From contig NZ_CP083757.1 in assembly GCF_020149935.1 (NCBI RefSeq), positions 3,869,501 to 3,933,500 on the forward strand: a stretch of 64,000 bases of DNA. The letters are read 5' to 3'. The position numbers and the translations under genes were made by a program. The DNA comes from Marinilongibacter aquaticus (GTDB lineage Bacteria > Bacteroidota > Bacteroidia > Cytophagales > Spirosomataceae). The notes beneath the pieces were generated by a model. That model was not told where the DNA came from. It ran no database searches and saw only the letters and a list, made by a program, of their open reading frames with translations. How positions within the stretch are numbered: the stretch's first letter is position 1; each line of letters begins with the position of its first letter. Of this stretch, positions 1-9,622 are shown piece by piece.

Positions 1-221
1 TGAAGGATTTGGTGCGGGAACATGTGATTTCGCAAGTGGATCATAAATATTTGAACGAGGACGTGGAATTTCTGAAAGGCCTTTTGCCCAGCACAGAGAA
101 TTTTGTGATGGCCATTTGGCAGGTATTGGAGCCCATTTTGAAATCACGTTTTGGGGTACAATTGTACGAAGTGAAACTGTACGAAACCGAAAACCATTAC
201 GCTCAATATTTTGGGGAATAA
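1..221 (+). CDS. queD: 6-carboxytetrahydropterin synthase QueD, 3' part
   Basis: The 5' end lies outside the window; the frame is open from the first base. The visible 72 or so residues are the C-terminal half of a QueD/6-pyruvoyl-tetrahydropterin synthase. The DHKYLN motif carries the conserved Asp-His pair, PSTENFVMAIW matches the family's PTxEN helix, and YETENHYAQY carries the conserved catalytic Glu near the end. In the known pathway QueD converts dihydroneopterin triphosphate to 6-carboxytetrahydropterin for queuosine synthesis. The stop codon is one base from the ATG of lpxB, so the two are probably co-transcribed. The identification rests on the C-terminal motifs only. Confidence 0.85.
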   Translation, partial: KDLVREHVISQVDHKYLNEDVEFLKGLLPSTENFVMAIWQVLEPILKSRFGVQLYEVKLYETENHYAQYFGE

Positions 222-222
222 T

Positions 223-1329
223 ATGAAGTGCTTCATTATTGCGGGCGAAAAGTCGGGCGATTTACATGCAGGCAATTTGGCGAAAGCCTTGAAGCGGAAA
301 CAGGAGAATGCTGTTTTTCAGGGATGGGGTGGAAGCGAAATGCGAAATGCCGGTGTAGAGGTACTTCAAGACTATTCGGATTTGGCTTTCATGGGGCTCG
401 ATTTTTTGGGTTCGATATGGAAGATCAGGAAGTTGCTTCAAACCTGCAAAGAGCAGATAGAAACGTTTTCGCCCGATGTGCTCGTTCTGGTGGATTACAG
501 CGGTTTTAATTTACGAATTGCCAAATGGGCCAAGAAGCAGGGTTTGCGGGTGGTGTATTATATCGCCCCTAAAACTTGGGCTTGGAACGCCACAAGGAAC
601 CGGAAAATCAGAAAAAATGTGGATTTGCTCTTGGCTATTTTGCCTTTCGAAGAATCCTATTTTCGAGAAAAGGGCATTTGCACAAAGTATGTGGGGAATC
701 CACTGATTGAACGAATTGATGATTTCAAAGTCGATTCGGAATTCAAGAATTCGCTTCCTCAGGAATTTGAAAATGTAATTGCCTTATTGCCCGGAAGCCG
801 AGTGAATGAGATCATGCGGATGGCGGGTGAAATGAAACAATTGGCTAGAAAATTCGAAGACAGCCTTTTTGTCATTGCGGGAATTCCAGATGTGGATCAA
901 CATTTGTACGAAACCTTTCGCTGCATCAAAAACTGCGAGGTTGTAATCGATCATACCTACGACATTCTTTCCGTAGCCAAGGCCGCAGTGGTGACATCGG
1001 GAACAGCGACTTTGGAAACGGCTCTTTTCGGCGTGCCGCAAATTGTGGTGTACAAGACTTCCGAAATGGCGTATAAAATCGTCAGCAAGCTAATAAAGGT
1101 GAAATACATTTCGTTGGTGAATTTGATCTTGAACAAGCCGGCCGTAAAGGAATTGATTCAAGATGAATACACAAGTGCCAATGTGGTCACAAATCTGCGT
1201 ATCTTAATGGACGAAACCAGCAATGAGCGTAAAGCCCAGTTGGCGGCGAGTGTAAAGCTTCGTGAAATTATTGGAACACAAAAAGCTTCGGATGAAGCGT
1301 CTGACGAGATTTTAAAATTGATAAACTGA
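223..1329 (+). CDS. lpxB: Lipid-A-disaccharide synthase
   Basis: LpxB (GT19) joins UDP-2,3-diacylglucosamine and lipid X to form the lipid A disaccharide at the inner face of the inner membrane. The protein is 368 residues, normal for the family. It begins with the glycine-rich AGEKSGDLHAG motif and has the late nucleotide-binding motif SGTATLETALFGVPQIVVY typical of LpxB. An upstream in-frame TTG at 211 exists, but the ATG at 223, immediately after the queD stop, fits the family start best. Its stop overlaps the ATG of the next gene (TGATG), suggesting translational coupling. The presence of lipid A synthesis fits a Gram-negative host. Confidence 0.95.
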   Translation: MKCFIIAGEKSGDLHAGNLAKALKRKQENAVFQGWGGSEMRNAGVEVLQDYSDLAFMGLDFLGSIWKIRKLLQTCKEQIETFSPDVLVLVDYSGFNLRIAKWAKKQGLRVVYYIAPKTWAWNATRNRKIRKNVDLLLAILPFEESYFREKGICTKYVGNPLIERIDDFKVDSEFKNSLPQEFENVIALLPGSRVNEIMRMAGEMKQLARKFEDSLFVIAGIPDVDQHLYETFRCIKNCEVVIDHTYDILSVAKAAVVTSGTATLETALFGVPQIVVYKTSEMAYKIVSKLIKVKYISLVNLILNKPAVKELIQDEYTSANVVTNLRILMDETSNERKAQLAASVKLREIIGTQKASDEASDEILKLIN

Positions 1330-1799
1330 TGAAGAAAAATCTGTTTTTAGGCCTGATTTTGCTGTTGGGCTTCTCTTGCAAAGAGAAAAGTGCAGAACCC
1401 AAAAGCAATTTGGAATTATTGACCGACGGACTAAGTGCGAGCTATGTAGTCAGTGAAATTACAGCTAATCAAGGCGGAGTGAGCATAGATTTATTGGCCA
1501 CCGAAAATCCGTGTATTACAGACAATCTGCTCATTTTAAACAGTGATTTTTCTTATGCCTTGGCCGAAGGCGATACAAAATGTGACCCCAACGATCCGGA
1601 TACAATCTTGTCTTCTTCTTGGTCTTTGAGTGCCGATGAAAAGTCGATAACGATTGACAAATTGATCTTTTTGGGCAGAACATTAACGGCTCCAGTTTTT
1701 CAAATCGAAAGCATTAATTCGAAAGGTTTTTCAGGAAAAACGAACGTGACCTACCAGGGAAATGACTACGAAGTTTTGGTGGGTTTCAGCAAAATTTAA
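1329..1799 (+). CDS. Lipocalin-like lipoprotein of unknown function
   Basis: A 156-residue protein with a lipoprotein signal (two Lys, a Leu-rich core, lipobox GFSC with Cys17). The mature part is rich in short beta strands and has the layout of small Bacteroidota lipocalin-like lipoproteins: a conserved Cys near NPCITDN, a W near SSSWSLSADEK, and a final strand YEVLVGFSKI. I do not recognise a specific function. It overlaps the lpxB stop by one base, so it is probably expressed with lpxB, but nothing in the sequence ties it to lipid A. A similar small lipoprotein occurs at 49594. Confidence 0.7.
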   Translation: MKKNLFLGLILLLGFSCKEKSAEPKSNLELLTDGLSASYVVSEITANQGGVSIDLLATENPCITDNLLILNSDFSYALAEGDTKCDPNDPDTILSSSWSLSADEKSITIDKLIFLGRTLTAPVFQIESINSKGFSGKTNVTYQGNDYEVLVGFSKI

Positions 1800-1871
1800 T
1801 TTAAAATAAGAATTGTTCTAAAGAAAGAACGTATTTGATCGAACGGCTGTTCTTTAAGTTCAAGCGAATTG

Positions 1872-3326
1872 ATGACAAGCATGAGAAAGGATTTAGAATT
1901 ACTAGAGGAAATCACGGGATCGGATTATAAATACGGTTTTTACACCGAAATTGAAGCCGATGAGGCCCCTCCAGGAATCAATGAGGAAATAATTCGATTT
2001 ATTTCTGCCAAAAAGAATGAGCCGGAATGGATGCTGGAATGGCGTTTGAAGGCTTTCAGAATTTGGGAGGAAATGAAAGAACCCGAATGGGCGAATGTGG
2101 TGTACGAGAAACCCAACTTTCAGGCTATAAAATATTATTCTGCTCCAAAACAAAAGAAAACGCTCAACAGTTTAGACGAGGTAGATCCTGAGTTGAGAAA
2201 GACTTTCGAACGTTTGGGGATTTCTTTGAATGAGCAAAAACGCCTTTCTGGCGTAGCGGTAGATGCGGTGATCGACTCAGTTTCTGTGGCCACAACATTT
2301 AAAGAAGAATTGAGCAAAAAGGGAATTATTTTCTGCTCAATGTCTGAAGCCATTGAAAATCACCCGGATTTAGTGAAGAAATACATTGGCTCTGTGGTGC
2401 CGATGACTGATAATTTCTATGCCGCCTTGAACTCGGCTGTCTTTACGGACGGTTCGTTCTGCTTTATTCCGAAAGGAGTGCGGTGTCCTATGGAGTTGTC
2501 AACTTATTTTAGGATCAATGCGGCGGGAACAGGCCAATTTGAGCGTACATTGATTGTGGCCGAAGACGATGCATACGTGAGCTATTTGGAAGGCTGCACT
2601 GCTCCGCAAAGGGATGAAAATCAATTGCATGCCGCTGTGGTAGAAATCTATGCTGGCGAAAATGCGGAAGTGAAATATTCCACGGTACAAAACTGGTATC
2701 CTGGAGACAAGGAAGGAAAAGGCGGCGTGTTCAACTTTGTGACGAAGCGTGGGCTTTGCTCGGGCGATCGTTCAAAAATTTCTTGGACACAAGTGGAAAC
2801 GGGTTCTGCCGTGACTTGGAAATACCCGTCGGTGATTTTGAAAGGAAACGATTCAATTGGTGAGTTTTATTCTGTTGCGGTAACCAACAATTTCCAGCAA
2901 GCCGATACGGGAACCAAAATGGTGCATTTGGGAAAAAATACCAAAAGTCGTATTGTGTCGAAAGGTATTTCGGCAGGAAAAAGCCAAAACTCTTACCGTG
3001 GATTGGTGGAGATTGCCAAAAGAGCCGAGAATGCCAAGAATTACTCGCAGTGTGACTCCATGCTTTTGGGTGATAAATGCGGTGCTCACACGTTCCCCTA
3101 TATAGAAGTGAAAAACTCTACGGCTTCTGTAGAACACGAGGCTACAACCTCTAAAATTGGGGAGGATCAATTGTTCTATTGCAACCAAAGAGGTATTGAT
3201 ACAGAGGCAGCCGTAGCTTTGATTGTGAATGGATATGCCAAAGAAGTATTGAACCAATTGCCGATGGAATTTGCGGTTGAGGCTCAAAAATTACTCGAGA
3301 TCTCTTTAGAAGGTTCTGTGGGATAA
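1872..3326 (+). CDS. sufB: Fe-S cluster assembly protein SufB
   Basis: SufB is the scaffold subunit of the SufBCD complex, on which iron-sulfur clusters are built in the cytoplasm. The 484-residue product matches the family throughout: [11 protein letters not shown] at the start, [19 protein letters not shown], the YLEGCTAP segment with a conserved Cys, and the C-terminal [14 protein letters not shown]. The start is ATG 1872 or ATG 1881; both give a normal N terminus, and an in-frame TTG at 1869 is less likely. The usual partners sufC, sufD and sufS do not follow: a clear terminator and a convergent susD come next. A 7-bp inverted repeat (AAAGAAC at 1824, GTTCTTT at 1849) lies upstream, role unknown. 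Confidence 0.95.
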   Translation: MTSMRKDLELLEEITGSDYKYGFYTEIEADEAPPGINEEIIRFISAKKNEPEWMLEWRLKAFRIWEEMKEPEWANVVYEKPNFQAIKYYSAPKQKKTLNSLDEVDPELRKTFERLGISLNEQKRLSGVAVDAVIDSVSVATTFKEELSKKGIIFCSMSEAIENHPDLVKKYIGSVVPMTDNFYAALNSAVFTDGSFCFIPKGVRCPMELSTYFRINAAGTGQFERTLIVAEDDAYVSYLEGCTAPQRDENQLHAAVVEIYAGENAEVKYSTVQNWYPGDKEGKGGVFNFVTKRGLCSGDRSKISWTQVETGSAVTWKYPSVILKGNDSIGEFYSVAVTNNFQQADTGTKMVHLGKNTKSRIVSKGISAGKSQNSYRGLVEIAKRAENAKNYSQCDSMLLGDKCGAHTFPYIEVKNSTASVEHEATTSKIGEDQLFYCNQRGIDTEAAVALIVNGYAKEVLNQLPMEFAVEAQKLLEISLEGSVG

Positions 3327-3353
3327 AAAAGGAGTCGAATTGACAATATTAAG

Positions 3354-3386
3354 AAAAGGGTGAGGATTGAATTTCTCACCCTTTTT
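3354..3386 (+). terminator. Rho-independent terminator of sufB
   Basis: A perfect 11-bp stem (AAAAGGGTGAG with CTCACCCTTTT) with a 10-nt loop ends in a T run, 28 bases after the sufB stop. It makes sufB appear to be a single-gene transcript at its 3' end. Confidence 0.85.
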
Positions 3387-3435
3387 GCGTGAAAGGGTAG
3401 GGATAGTTTCACGTAAGTGTATTTCCTTAAAAGCA

Positions 3436-3464
3436 AAACGGGAGCCCAAAATGAGCTCCCGTTT
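3436..3464 (-). terminator. Rho-independent terminator of susD
   Basis: A perfect 10-bp stem (AAACGGGAGC with GCTCCCGTTT) with a 9-nt loop lies 22 bases past the susD stop on the minus strand. On that strand it is followed by TTTTGCTTTT. Together with the sufB terminator it separates the two converging units. Confidence 0.8.
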
Positions 3465-3486
3465 CTGTTCTAGTGGTCTATTGGGT

Positions 3487-5070
3487 CTAATTATACCCGG
3501 GGTTTTGCGGGCTTAAATTAGGGTTGTTCAACATTTCTTGGATACCCAGAGGGAAGAGCAAGTGCTTTTCGGAAAGGGTCACGTTGGTGTTAAGGTTAAC
3601 GTGTCCAACGAAATCGTCAAAACCTTTGGTTTTTTCATTGAAGACTTTTCTGAGTCTAACCATGTCGAACCAGGTTTTGCTTTCGTAGCAAAACTCATAC
3701 CATCTTTCTTTCCATACAGCCTCGCGGAAGCTGTCTTTTGAGAATGAGCCAAGTCCTGGAGTGCTGAGTTCGGCTCTGTCACGAATTTGCTTCAAAGCGG
3801 CCAATGTGTTGGCATCTGGGCCACCCACTTCGTTTTGGGCTTCTGCATAAATAAGAAGCACTTCTGCATAACGGAGTACAGGCACGTTTAGGTTGTTGTT
3901 ACGTGTACCGGCCACGCCTTCATATCCATTGGCAATTTGGTTGAAATGCTTGAATACGTATGGTGCTCCTAGATCGAAAGGTTCGCCATTACCATTGGTG
4001 TAGTACGAAGTGTAGAACCAGCCGTCTTGGTCTTTTGTACGCAAGTCGCCGCTTTCGAAAGAATCGTAGAAAGAGCGTGTGGGTACAGTACTGCCCGTTC
4101 CGCCCGGTCCACTATAGGTTACAGGCTTAAAGTTTGGGTAATAGTTGCCCATTGGGTTACCTGCCACTACCGAGTTGTACTGAATCTGGAACAGATGCTC
4201 TTTTGTGTTTTTCAAAGTTTCATCGTGCACTTGTTTGTAGGTATCAAACAAACCGATTTCGCTTGGATTGGCATTCGCGTAATCGATCACTTCTTTGGCT
4301 TTGTTGGCAGCCAATGTATAGTGAGATGCTCCTTTTTGAAGCGGGTAGCCAGCCATAGTCAAATACACTTTCGACAACAAAGCTTTTACAGCGGCTTTGT
4401 TTACTCTTCCCGAAGCGTCGGTCCATGCAGATAGGCCACTTTCAGCAAACTGCAAGTCTTCCACGATCAAATTGTAAATCTGCTCTTGCGAAGTTCTTTC
4501 AGGGAAGAAGTCTTCTGAAGAGGCCGTTTGCGGCAACGTGATCAAAGGAGCATCGCCCCAAAGACGTACGATATTGAAATAGGCAAGAGCCCTTAAAAAA
4601 CGAGCTTCACTAAGAATTTTCGTTTTCTGTGTTTCGTCCATTGGATCGATTGAGGGCACTTTGTCTAGCACCAAGTTGGCATTGGCAATTACCTTGTAAA
4701 GGCCATTCCACCAGTTTATTACGTGCTGTGTGTTGCCATCGTACGAAAGCGAGTACAGGTTGTTCAAATCCGAGTTTTGAGCCGTTTCTGTTGTACTTGT
4801 ACCTGTAACAGCTTCAAGCAATTGCCAGTTTGAGGAGAAAATCCCCGCACCGTCTCCATAAAAACGAAGGTCGGCATAGGTGGCGGCAATTGCGGCCTCG
4901 GCGTGATCCGGAATAGTGTAGAAATTATCCGGCGATAGGTTGGATGGGTCGCTTTCCTTTAGGAAATCGGAGCAGCTTAAGCTGAGAAAGCATAGGGCTA
5001 TTCCTCCGACCGCTTTTGTCAATTTATATAAATGCAATTTTTTCATTTGGAATAAGTTCTTTTTGTTCAT
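3487..5070 (-). CDS. SusD/RagB family nutrient-binding lipoprotein
   Basis: A surface-exposed lipoprotein that caps the SusC channel and captures a glycan or other nutrient. The first ATG gives 527 residues; an internal ATG at 5046 gives a more usual signal (MKKLHLYKLTKAV, lipobox SLSC with Cys25 from that start). Family features are the CSDFLKESDPSNLSPDNFY start, the TPR-type helical middle (SEARFLRALAYFNIVRLWGDAPL), and the C-terminal VLRYAEVLLIYAEAQNEVGG and LFPLGIQEM segments. It begins 6 bases after the susC stop and is surely co-transcribed with it. No glycoside hydrolase lies beside the pair, so the substrate cannot be inferred. Confidence 0.95.
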   Translation of the reverse strand: MNKKNLFQMKKLHLYKLTKAVGGIALCFLSLSCSDFLKESDPSNLSPDNFYTIPDHAEAAIAATYADLRFYGDGAGIFSSNWQLLEAVTGTSTTETAQNSDLNNLYSLSYDGNTQHVINWWNGLYKVIANANLVLDKVPSIDPMDETQKTKILSEARFLRALAYFNIVRLWGDAPLITLPQTASSEDFFPERTSQEQIYNLIVEDLQFAESGLSAWTDASGRVNKAAVKALLSKVYLTMAGYPLQKGASHYTLAANKAKEVIDYANANPSEIGLFDTYKQVHDETLKNTKEHLFQIQYNSVVAGNPMGNYYPNFKPVTYSGPGGTGSTVPTRSFYDSFESGDLRTKDQDGWFYTSYYTNGNGEPFDLGAPYVFKHFNQIANGYEGVAGTRNNNLNVPVLRYAEVLLIYAEAQNEVGGPDANTLAALKQIRDRAELSTPGLGSFSKDSFREAVWKERWYEFCYESKTWFDMVRLRKVFNEKTKGFDDFVGHVNLNTNVTLSEKHLLFPLGIQEMLNNPNLSPQNPGYN

Positions 5071-5076
5071 AATTCA

Positions 5077-8000
5077 TTAAAAAGTAACCTGGATACCGCC
5101 CATGTATGTTGTTGGCTTTGGATATCCATGCCAAATCATACCTTGAGAAAATACATTGCTCGAAGCATTTCCGTTGGTTGGTGTAACTTCCGGATCGCCG
5201 TGAGGGTATTTGGTCAACAAAAAGAAGTTTTGGGTTGAAAGGTAAATTCTCAGTCTGTCAAGTTTCATCTTGCTTGTGATATCTGAAGGGAAATTGTATC
5301 CGAACAGAAGGTTTCGTCCACGCAAGAAAGAACCATCAAATACCCAGTGAGAATCTACGTTGGTCACGTAGCCTGCTCTTGTTTCTCTGATTTGTGCCAC
5401 GGGGGTGTTCTGATGGTCGGGAGTCCAAGCATCCAATACAGATGTATAGCTGTTTGCAATGGCCTGTCTGTCTTCACTTGGGTGAAGCGTCATATCAAGC
5501 ACGTCGTTTCCGTAAGTGTATTGAAGATCCAAGGTCATGTCGAAATTGCCCCATTTGATGTTGTTGATCAACGAGCCCCAGCCTTTCGGGCTACCGTTTC
5601 CGATAATGGTACGGTCGGCATCGGTGATGGCTTTGTCACCATTGAGGTCGGCATATTTGATATCCCCAGGCAACATGGTCAAGTTGTTTCTGTAACTTCT
5701 GAAACTGGCGGCTTCATCGCGTTCGGCCTCGCTCCAAGTGCCAAGGCGAATCAAGCCCCAGAATGAACCTACGGGCTCACCCACGCGGATTACCGAAGTT
5801 TGGTTGGTGAAGTTCGGTCCACCTACTCCGAAGATATCCGAAGGCGTAGCCAAAGAAAGCACCTTGTTGCGGTTCATCGAGATGTTGAAAGAGGTCGTCC
5901 AGCTGAATTTATTGAACTCTATGTTCACAGTATTCAAATTCAACTCGATACCTTGGTTTTGCATCGAACCGATGTTTTTACGGATTACCGCATAACCACT
6001 AGTTCTTGGTACCGGAGCATCCAAGAGCATGTCGGTTGTTTTACGATAGTAGTAGTCGGCTTCGATAGCGATACGTCCTTTCAGCACGCTGAATTCCAAA
6101 CCTACATCCGATTGTGCCGTACGCTCCCAACGCAAGTTCGGGTTGGCCAAACGGTTGATACCTGTTCCACTTACACGGGTGTCGTTGTACACAGTGGCGT
6201 AAGTCGAGCTCAACAATGAAAGCGATGAGTATGGCGGGATTTCAGAGTTACCTGTCACACCGTAGCTGGCACGAAGTTTCATGTTCGAAATCGCAGTGTT
6301 GTCTTTCATGAAGCCTTCATCAGAAATTCTCCAGGCTACTGCCGCCGACGGGAAGAATGAGTATTTGTGGTTGTCACCAAATTTGGAAGAACCATCTGCA
6401 CGACCCGTCAGAGTGAACAAATATTTATTGCTCAAAGTATAGTTTACACGACCAAAGTATGAGTTAAATGCAAAACGTGAGGCTCCAGAACCCACGGTTG
6501 GGTTTGTTGCACCGGCTCCAAGGTTATTGTAACCAAAGTAATCCGTGGCGAAGTTCTGCACATAGGCACGCATGCTCGTTTGGTTTGTCTCTTGCCAAGA
6601 AACCCCCAACATACCTGTAAATGCATGTTTCTCTCTGAAGGTTTTGTTGTAGGTCAAATAGTTTTCCAAAGACCAGAACGCTTCTTTTGTTTCCGCTTTT
6701 TCGGCTGTTCCAAATTGCGAGATAGACAATGTACGTGTACTGGATTGGTCAACTTCTTGGTTCAATACGTTTACGCCTAATACGGTACGCATTTCAAGTC
6801 CTTCGGCCAGTTTCAAATTGGTGTACAAGCTACCCAAAGTGGTTTCTGTACCTACAATGTATTTGCGGCCCATCAAACGGTGAACCGAGCTCATTGTGCC
6901 CTCTGCCTGCGGATAATCGCGGTTGTTGGCGTAAGTACCGTCTGCGTATTTCACTGGCAAGAATGGGAAATCTTCCACAATCTGACGTGAAACGGCATCG
7001 TTGATATCGCTCAAGTTTTCAGATTGGCTGTTGTAGCTCAATGTGGCTCCAATTTTCAACCATTTCTTCACTTGGTCGTCGATGCTGAATCTCGTGGCAT
7101 AACGTTTCTGGTAAGTTGTTTTGATCAAACCTTCTTGATCTCTGTAGTTCAAAGACAAAGAGTAAGTGGTTTTGTTGTTACCGCCGCTGAAGTTCAATTG
7201 GTGGTTCTGCGAAATAGAATTCTGCGTAGCTTCTTTAAACCAATCGGTATCGTACAGCGGATTTAAGTTTTCGTCGAAAACGCCAGGGAATTTGGCTGCA
7301 TATTCTCTACGTCTTTTGATTGGGTCAAGGTTTGCGTATTTTCCAGAGGCCCAGCCTTCGGGGTCGAACTTCTCGATGTTCGCGTAAGCCAATTCTTCCG
7401 TAGCCAAATATTGTTTCGCGTTCAACACGTGCGGTCTTTTCGGGCCGATTGTGGGTACGCTAAGGTCAAGGCTATACGATACTTTGCCTTCACCCGCTTG
7501 TCCTTTTTTGGTGGTGATCAAGATTACACCATTCGCACCTCTGGCACCGTAGATGGCTGTAGAAGAGGCATCTTTCAATACTTCTACAGATACGATGTCG
7601 TTCGGGTTGATGTAATCGATGGCCGAGCTGTACTGTGCTTGGTTACCTTGCGGGAGCATCACGCCGTCTACCACATACAAAGGGTTGTTTGAAGAGTTGA
7701 TCGAGCTGAAACCACGGATACGCACGTTTGTGCGACCGCCCGGTCTTCCTGAGTTCACGTTTACCAAAACACCGGGCATTCTACCGGCCATGGCTTGGTT
7801 CAAAGAAGGCATGGGTCTTTCTTTCAACTGGGTATCTTTGATCGAGCTCACAGAACCTGTAAGGTCCGATTTTTTCACCGATCCGTAGCCAATTACCACA
7901 ACCTCGTTTAGGGCTTGGTTGTCGGCCACCAATTCAATTTCAAGGGAGCTTTGGTTTTTCACTTCCACTTCCTTCGATAAGTATCCTACAAAACTGAAAA

Positions 8001-8292
8001 TTAGAACGGCCGATCTGTTATCCACTTCAATTTCAAAAAGGCCGTTTTCATCTGTGGTTGTCCCTTTGTTGGTGCCTTTGTAGACTACACTTACACCGGG
8101 TAGAGGTTCGCTGGTGTCTGCGTCACGCACCAAGCCGCTTACTTTTTGTACAGCGTTCGTTTGAGTTCTTTCGCCGTCTATTTTAATGCTTATTTCGGCG
8201 AAAGCATTGCTCGAAATGATTAAGAAAAGGAATAGAAATCCTTTGAAGCCTTCGAGCAGAAAGCTTCTTTTCTTCAAGTAAGTTTTTATCAT
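5077..8292 (-). CDS. SusC/RagA family TonB-linked outer membrane protein
   Basis: The 1071-residue TonB-dependent channel of the SusCD pair. In order it has a signal peptide (about 1-32, ending SSNAFA), a carboxypeptidase-D-like regulatory domain (about 45-130; VSGLVRDADTSEPLPGVSV), the motif NEVVVIGYG before the plug (about 140-250; RIRGFSSINSSNNPLYVVDG), and a 22-strand-type barrel ending in a terminal Phe. No STN signalling domain is present, so it is not an obvious partner of an anti-sigma factor. The 288 bases upstream are very AT-rich and hold no exact TAnnTTTG box; only near matches are visible. Confidence 0.96.
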   Translation of the reverse strand: MIKTYLKKRSFLLEGFKGFLFLFLIISSNAFAEISIKIDGERTQTNAVQKVSGLVRDADTSEPLPGVSVVYKGTNKGTTTDENGLFEIEVDNRSAVLIFSFVGYLSKEVEVKNQSSLEIELVADNQALNEVVVIGYGSVKKSDLTGSVSSIKDTQLKERPMPSLNQAMAGRMPGVLVNVNSGRPGGRTNVRIRGFSSINSSNNPLYVVDGVMLPQGNQAQYSSAIDYINPNDIVSVEVLKDASSTAIYGARGANGVILITTKKGQAGEGKVSYSLDLSVPTIGPKRPHVLNAKQYLATEELAYANIEKFDPEGWASGKYANLDPIKRRREYAAKFPGVFDENLNPLYDTDWFKEATQNSISQNHQLNFSGGNNKTTYSLSLNYRDQEGLIKTTYQKRYATRFSIDDQVKKWLKIGATLSYNSQSENLSDINDAVSRQIVEDFPFLPVKYADGTYANNRDYPQAEGTMSSVHRLMGRKYIVGTETTLGSLYTNLKLAEGLEMRTVLGVNVLNQEVDQSSTRTLSISQFGTAEKAETKEAFWSLENYLTYNKTFREKHAFTGMLGVSWQETNQTSMRAYVQNFATDYFGYNNLGAGATNPTVGSGASRFAFNSYFGRVNYTLSNKYLFTLTGRADGSSKFGDNHKYSFFPSAAVAWRISDEGFMKDNTAISNMKLRASYGVTGNSEIPPYSSLSLLSSTYATVYNDTRVSGTGINRLANPNLRWERTAQSDVGLEFSVLKGRIAIEADYYYRKTTDMLLDAPVPRTSGYAVIRKNIGSMQNQGIELNLNTVNIEFNKFSWTTSFNISMNRNKVLSLATPSDIFGVGGPNFTNQTSVIRVGEPVGSFWGLIRLGTWSEAERDEAASFRSYRNNLTMLPGDIKYADLNGDKAITDADRTIIGNGSPKGWGSLINNIKWGNFDMTLDLQYTYGNDVLDMTLHPSEDRQAIANSYTSVLDAWTPDHQNTPVAQIRETRAGYVTNVDSHWVFDGSFLRGRNLLFGYNFPSDITSKMKLDRLRIYLSTQNFFLLTKYPHGDPEVTPTNGNASSNVFSQGMIWHGYPKPTTYMGGIQVTF

Positions 8293-8519
8293 GTTTAAAT
8301 TAGGTTTTTATAAATAGATAGAAATACTAGGGGTGTTTACTCATAGGCAAAATAGGGGATGATATCATAAGATAGGGTAAAGGAAAAGATTCAATAAAAT
8401 ATGAAGTGAATAGGGTTTTATAAGACAATTTTAGCAAGAGTCTTGTACAATTTCAACATTGTGGGATTATTTTTAGAATATTTTTTTAAAAACGGATAGG
8501 TAATAACTAAAAAATATTC

Positions 8520-8542
8520 AAAGCCAAAGAAAAGTAGGCTTT
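8520..8542 (-). terminator. Weak terminator after N-carbamoylputrescine amidase gene
   Basis: A 6-bp stem (AAAGCC with GGCTTT, 11-nt loop) followed on the minus strand by GAATATTTTTT lies about 40 bases past the amidase stop. The stem is short, so this is a modest candidate for separating the amidase gene from susC. Confidence 0.4.
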
Positions 8543-8580
8543 ATATTTTAATGTTTAAAACTGGTAAGATTTTGCTTTTT

Positions 8581-9447
8581 TTAGTCGATGTAACGTTTCA
8601 AAATGGGCGAGTAGCTGTCGATACGTCGGTCGCGTAAATAAGGCCATGTGCTGCGGTAATACGACATCACCTCCGAGTCGATTTCCTGTACATGTACTTC
8701 CTCTTCGTCATGCGAAGCCAGATAGAGCAAGCGGCCGTGCGGGTTGGCTACAAAAGAGCCGCCCCAGAATTTCTGACCATACTCTGTTCCTACGCGGTTT
8801 ACCGAAACCACATGTACGCCATTGGCTACGGCATGGCTCCTTTGTATCGTTTGCCAAGCTTCGTACTGCTCTTTGTTTATCACTTCAGACTGCTCTTCCA
8901 TGTCCCAGCCGATGGCCGTGGGGTAGAAAAGAATTTCGGCTCCCATCAATGAAGTGATGCGGGCGGCTTCGGGATACCATTGATCCCAGCAGATGAGCAC
9001 ACCGATTCGGCCAAATTGCGTATCCCATACTTTATAGCCCAGATCGCCAGGTGTGAAGTAGTATTTTTCATAATAGCCCGGGTCGTCGGGAATGTGCATT
9101 TTTCGATATTTGCCCAAGTAGCTTCCGTCTGCATCAATTACCGCAGTCGTATTGTGATACAAGCCTTGTGCTCTTTTTTCAAAAAGCGAGGCAATGATTA
9201 CCACGCCAAGCTCTTTGGCCAAAGCTTGAAAGCGTTCGGTGGTAGGGCCGGGAATGGCCTCGGCATATTTGAAATTCTCTAAAGTTTCTTCGTTGCAGAA
9301 GTACAATGAAGTGAAAAGCTCTTGCAGGCACACAATATTAGCCCCTTTTTCGGCAGCCTCCCGCGTTTTGGCCATGGCTTTTTGGATGTTACTTTCTACA
9401 TCTTCAACACAGCTCATTTGTACCAAACCTACCTTTACTTTAGACAT
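8581..9447 (-). CDS. aguB: N-carbamoylputrescine amidase (nitrilase superfamily)
   Basis: Hydrolyses N-carbamoylputrescine to putrescine, CO2 and ammonia in the agmatine route to polyamines. The 288-residue protein carries the nitrilase triad: Glu43 (CLQELF), Lys116 (KYRKMHIPDDP) and Cys153 (LICWDQWYPE). The segments PGYYEKYYFTPGD and ILFYPTAIGWD are typical of the AguB subgroup. ATG 9447 (MSKVKVGLVQMSC) matches the family start; an upstream ATG at 9477 adds ten unlikely residues. The usual partner, agmatine deiminase (aguA), is not adjacent. The substrate is inferred from close family resemblance. Confidence 0.9.
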   Translation of the reverse strand: MSKVKVGLVQMSCVEDVESNIQKAMAKTREAAEKGANIVCLQELFTSLYFCNEETLENFKYAEAIPGPTTERFQALAKELGVVIIASLFEKRAQGLYHNTTAVIDADGSYLGKYRKMHIPDDPGYYEKYYFTPGDLGYKVWDTQFGRIGVLICWDQWYPEAARITSLMGAEILFYPTAIGWDMEEQSEVINKEQYEAWQTIQRSHAVANGVHVVSVNRVGTEYGQKFWGGSFVANPHGRLLYLASHDEEEVHVQEIDSEVMSYYRSTWPYLRDRRIDSYSPILKRYID

Positions 9448-9622
9448 ACGATTTTCAGGAAAAATGTTTCGGAACAAAAAACGAAAGATTTTGTCAAAAT
9501 GAAAAGCAAAGCCTCAATTTGCTCCTGCCGCATACAGAGCCAAATCGAGCAATGGTGTTTTTGCAAACTGTCTTTATCTTTAATGAAATTTTGCATTCAA
9601 CCCTTTTATCTAAACCAGAGTA

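Noticed and set aside
2853-3287. 144-residue minus-strand ORF inside sufB
   Set aside because: A shadow of a strongly conserved gene; no recognisable sequence.
5347-7888. Several plus-strand ORFs of 60-140 residues inside susC
   Set aside because: Antisense shadows with low-complexity, Cys- and Arg-rich composition unlike real proteins.
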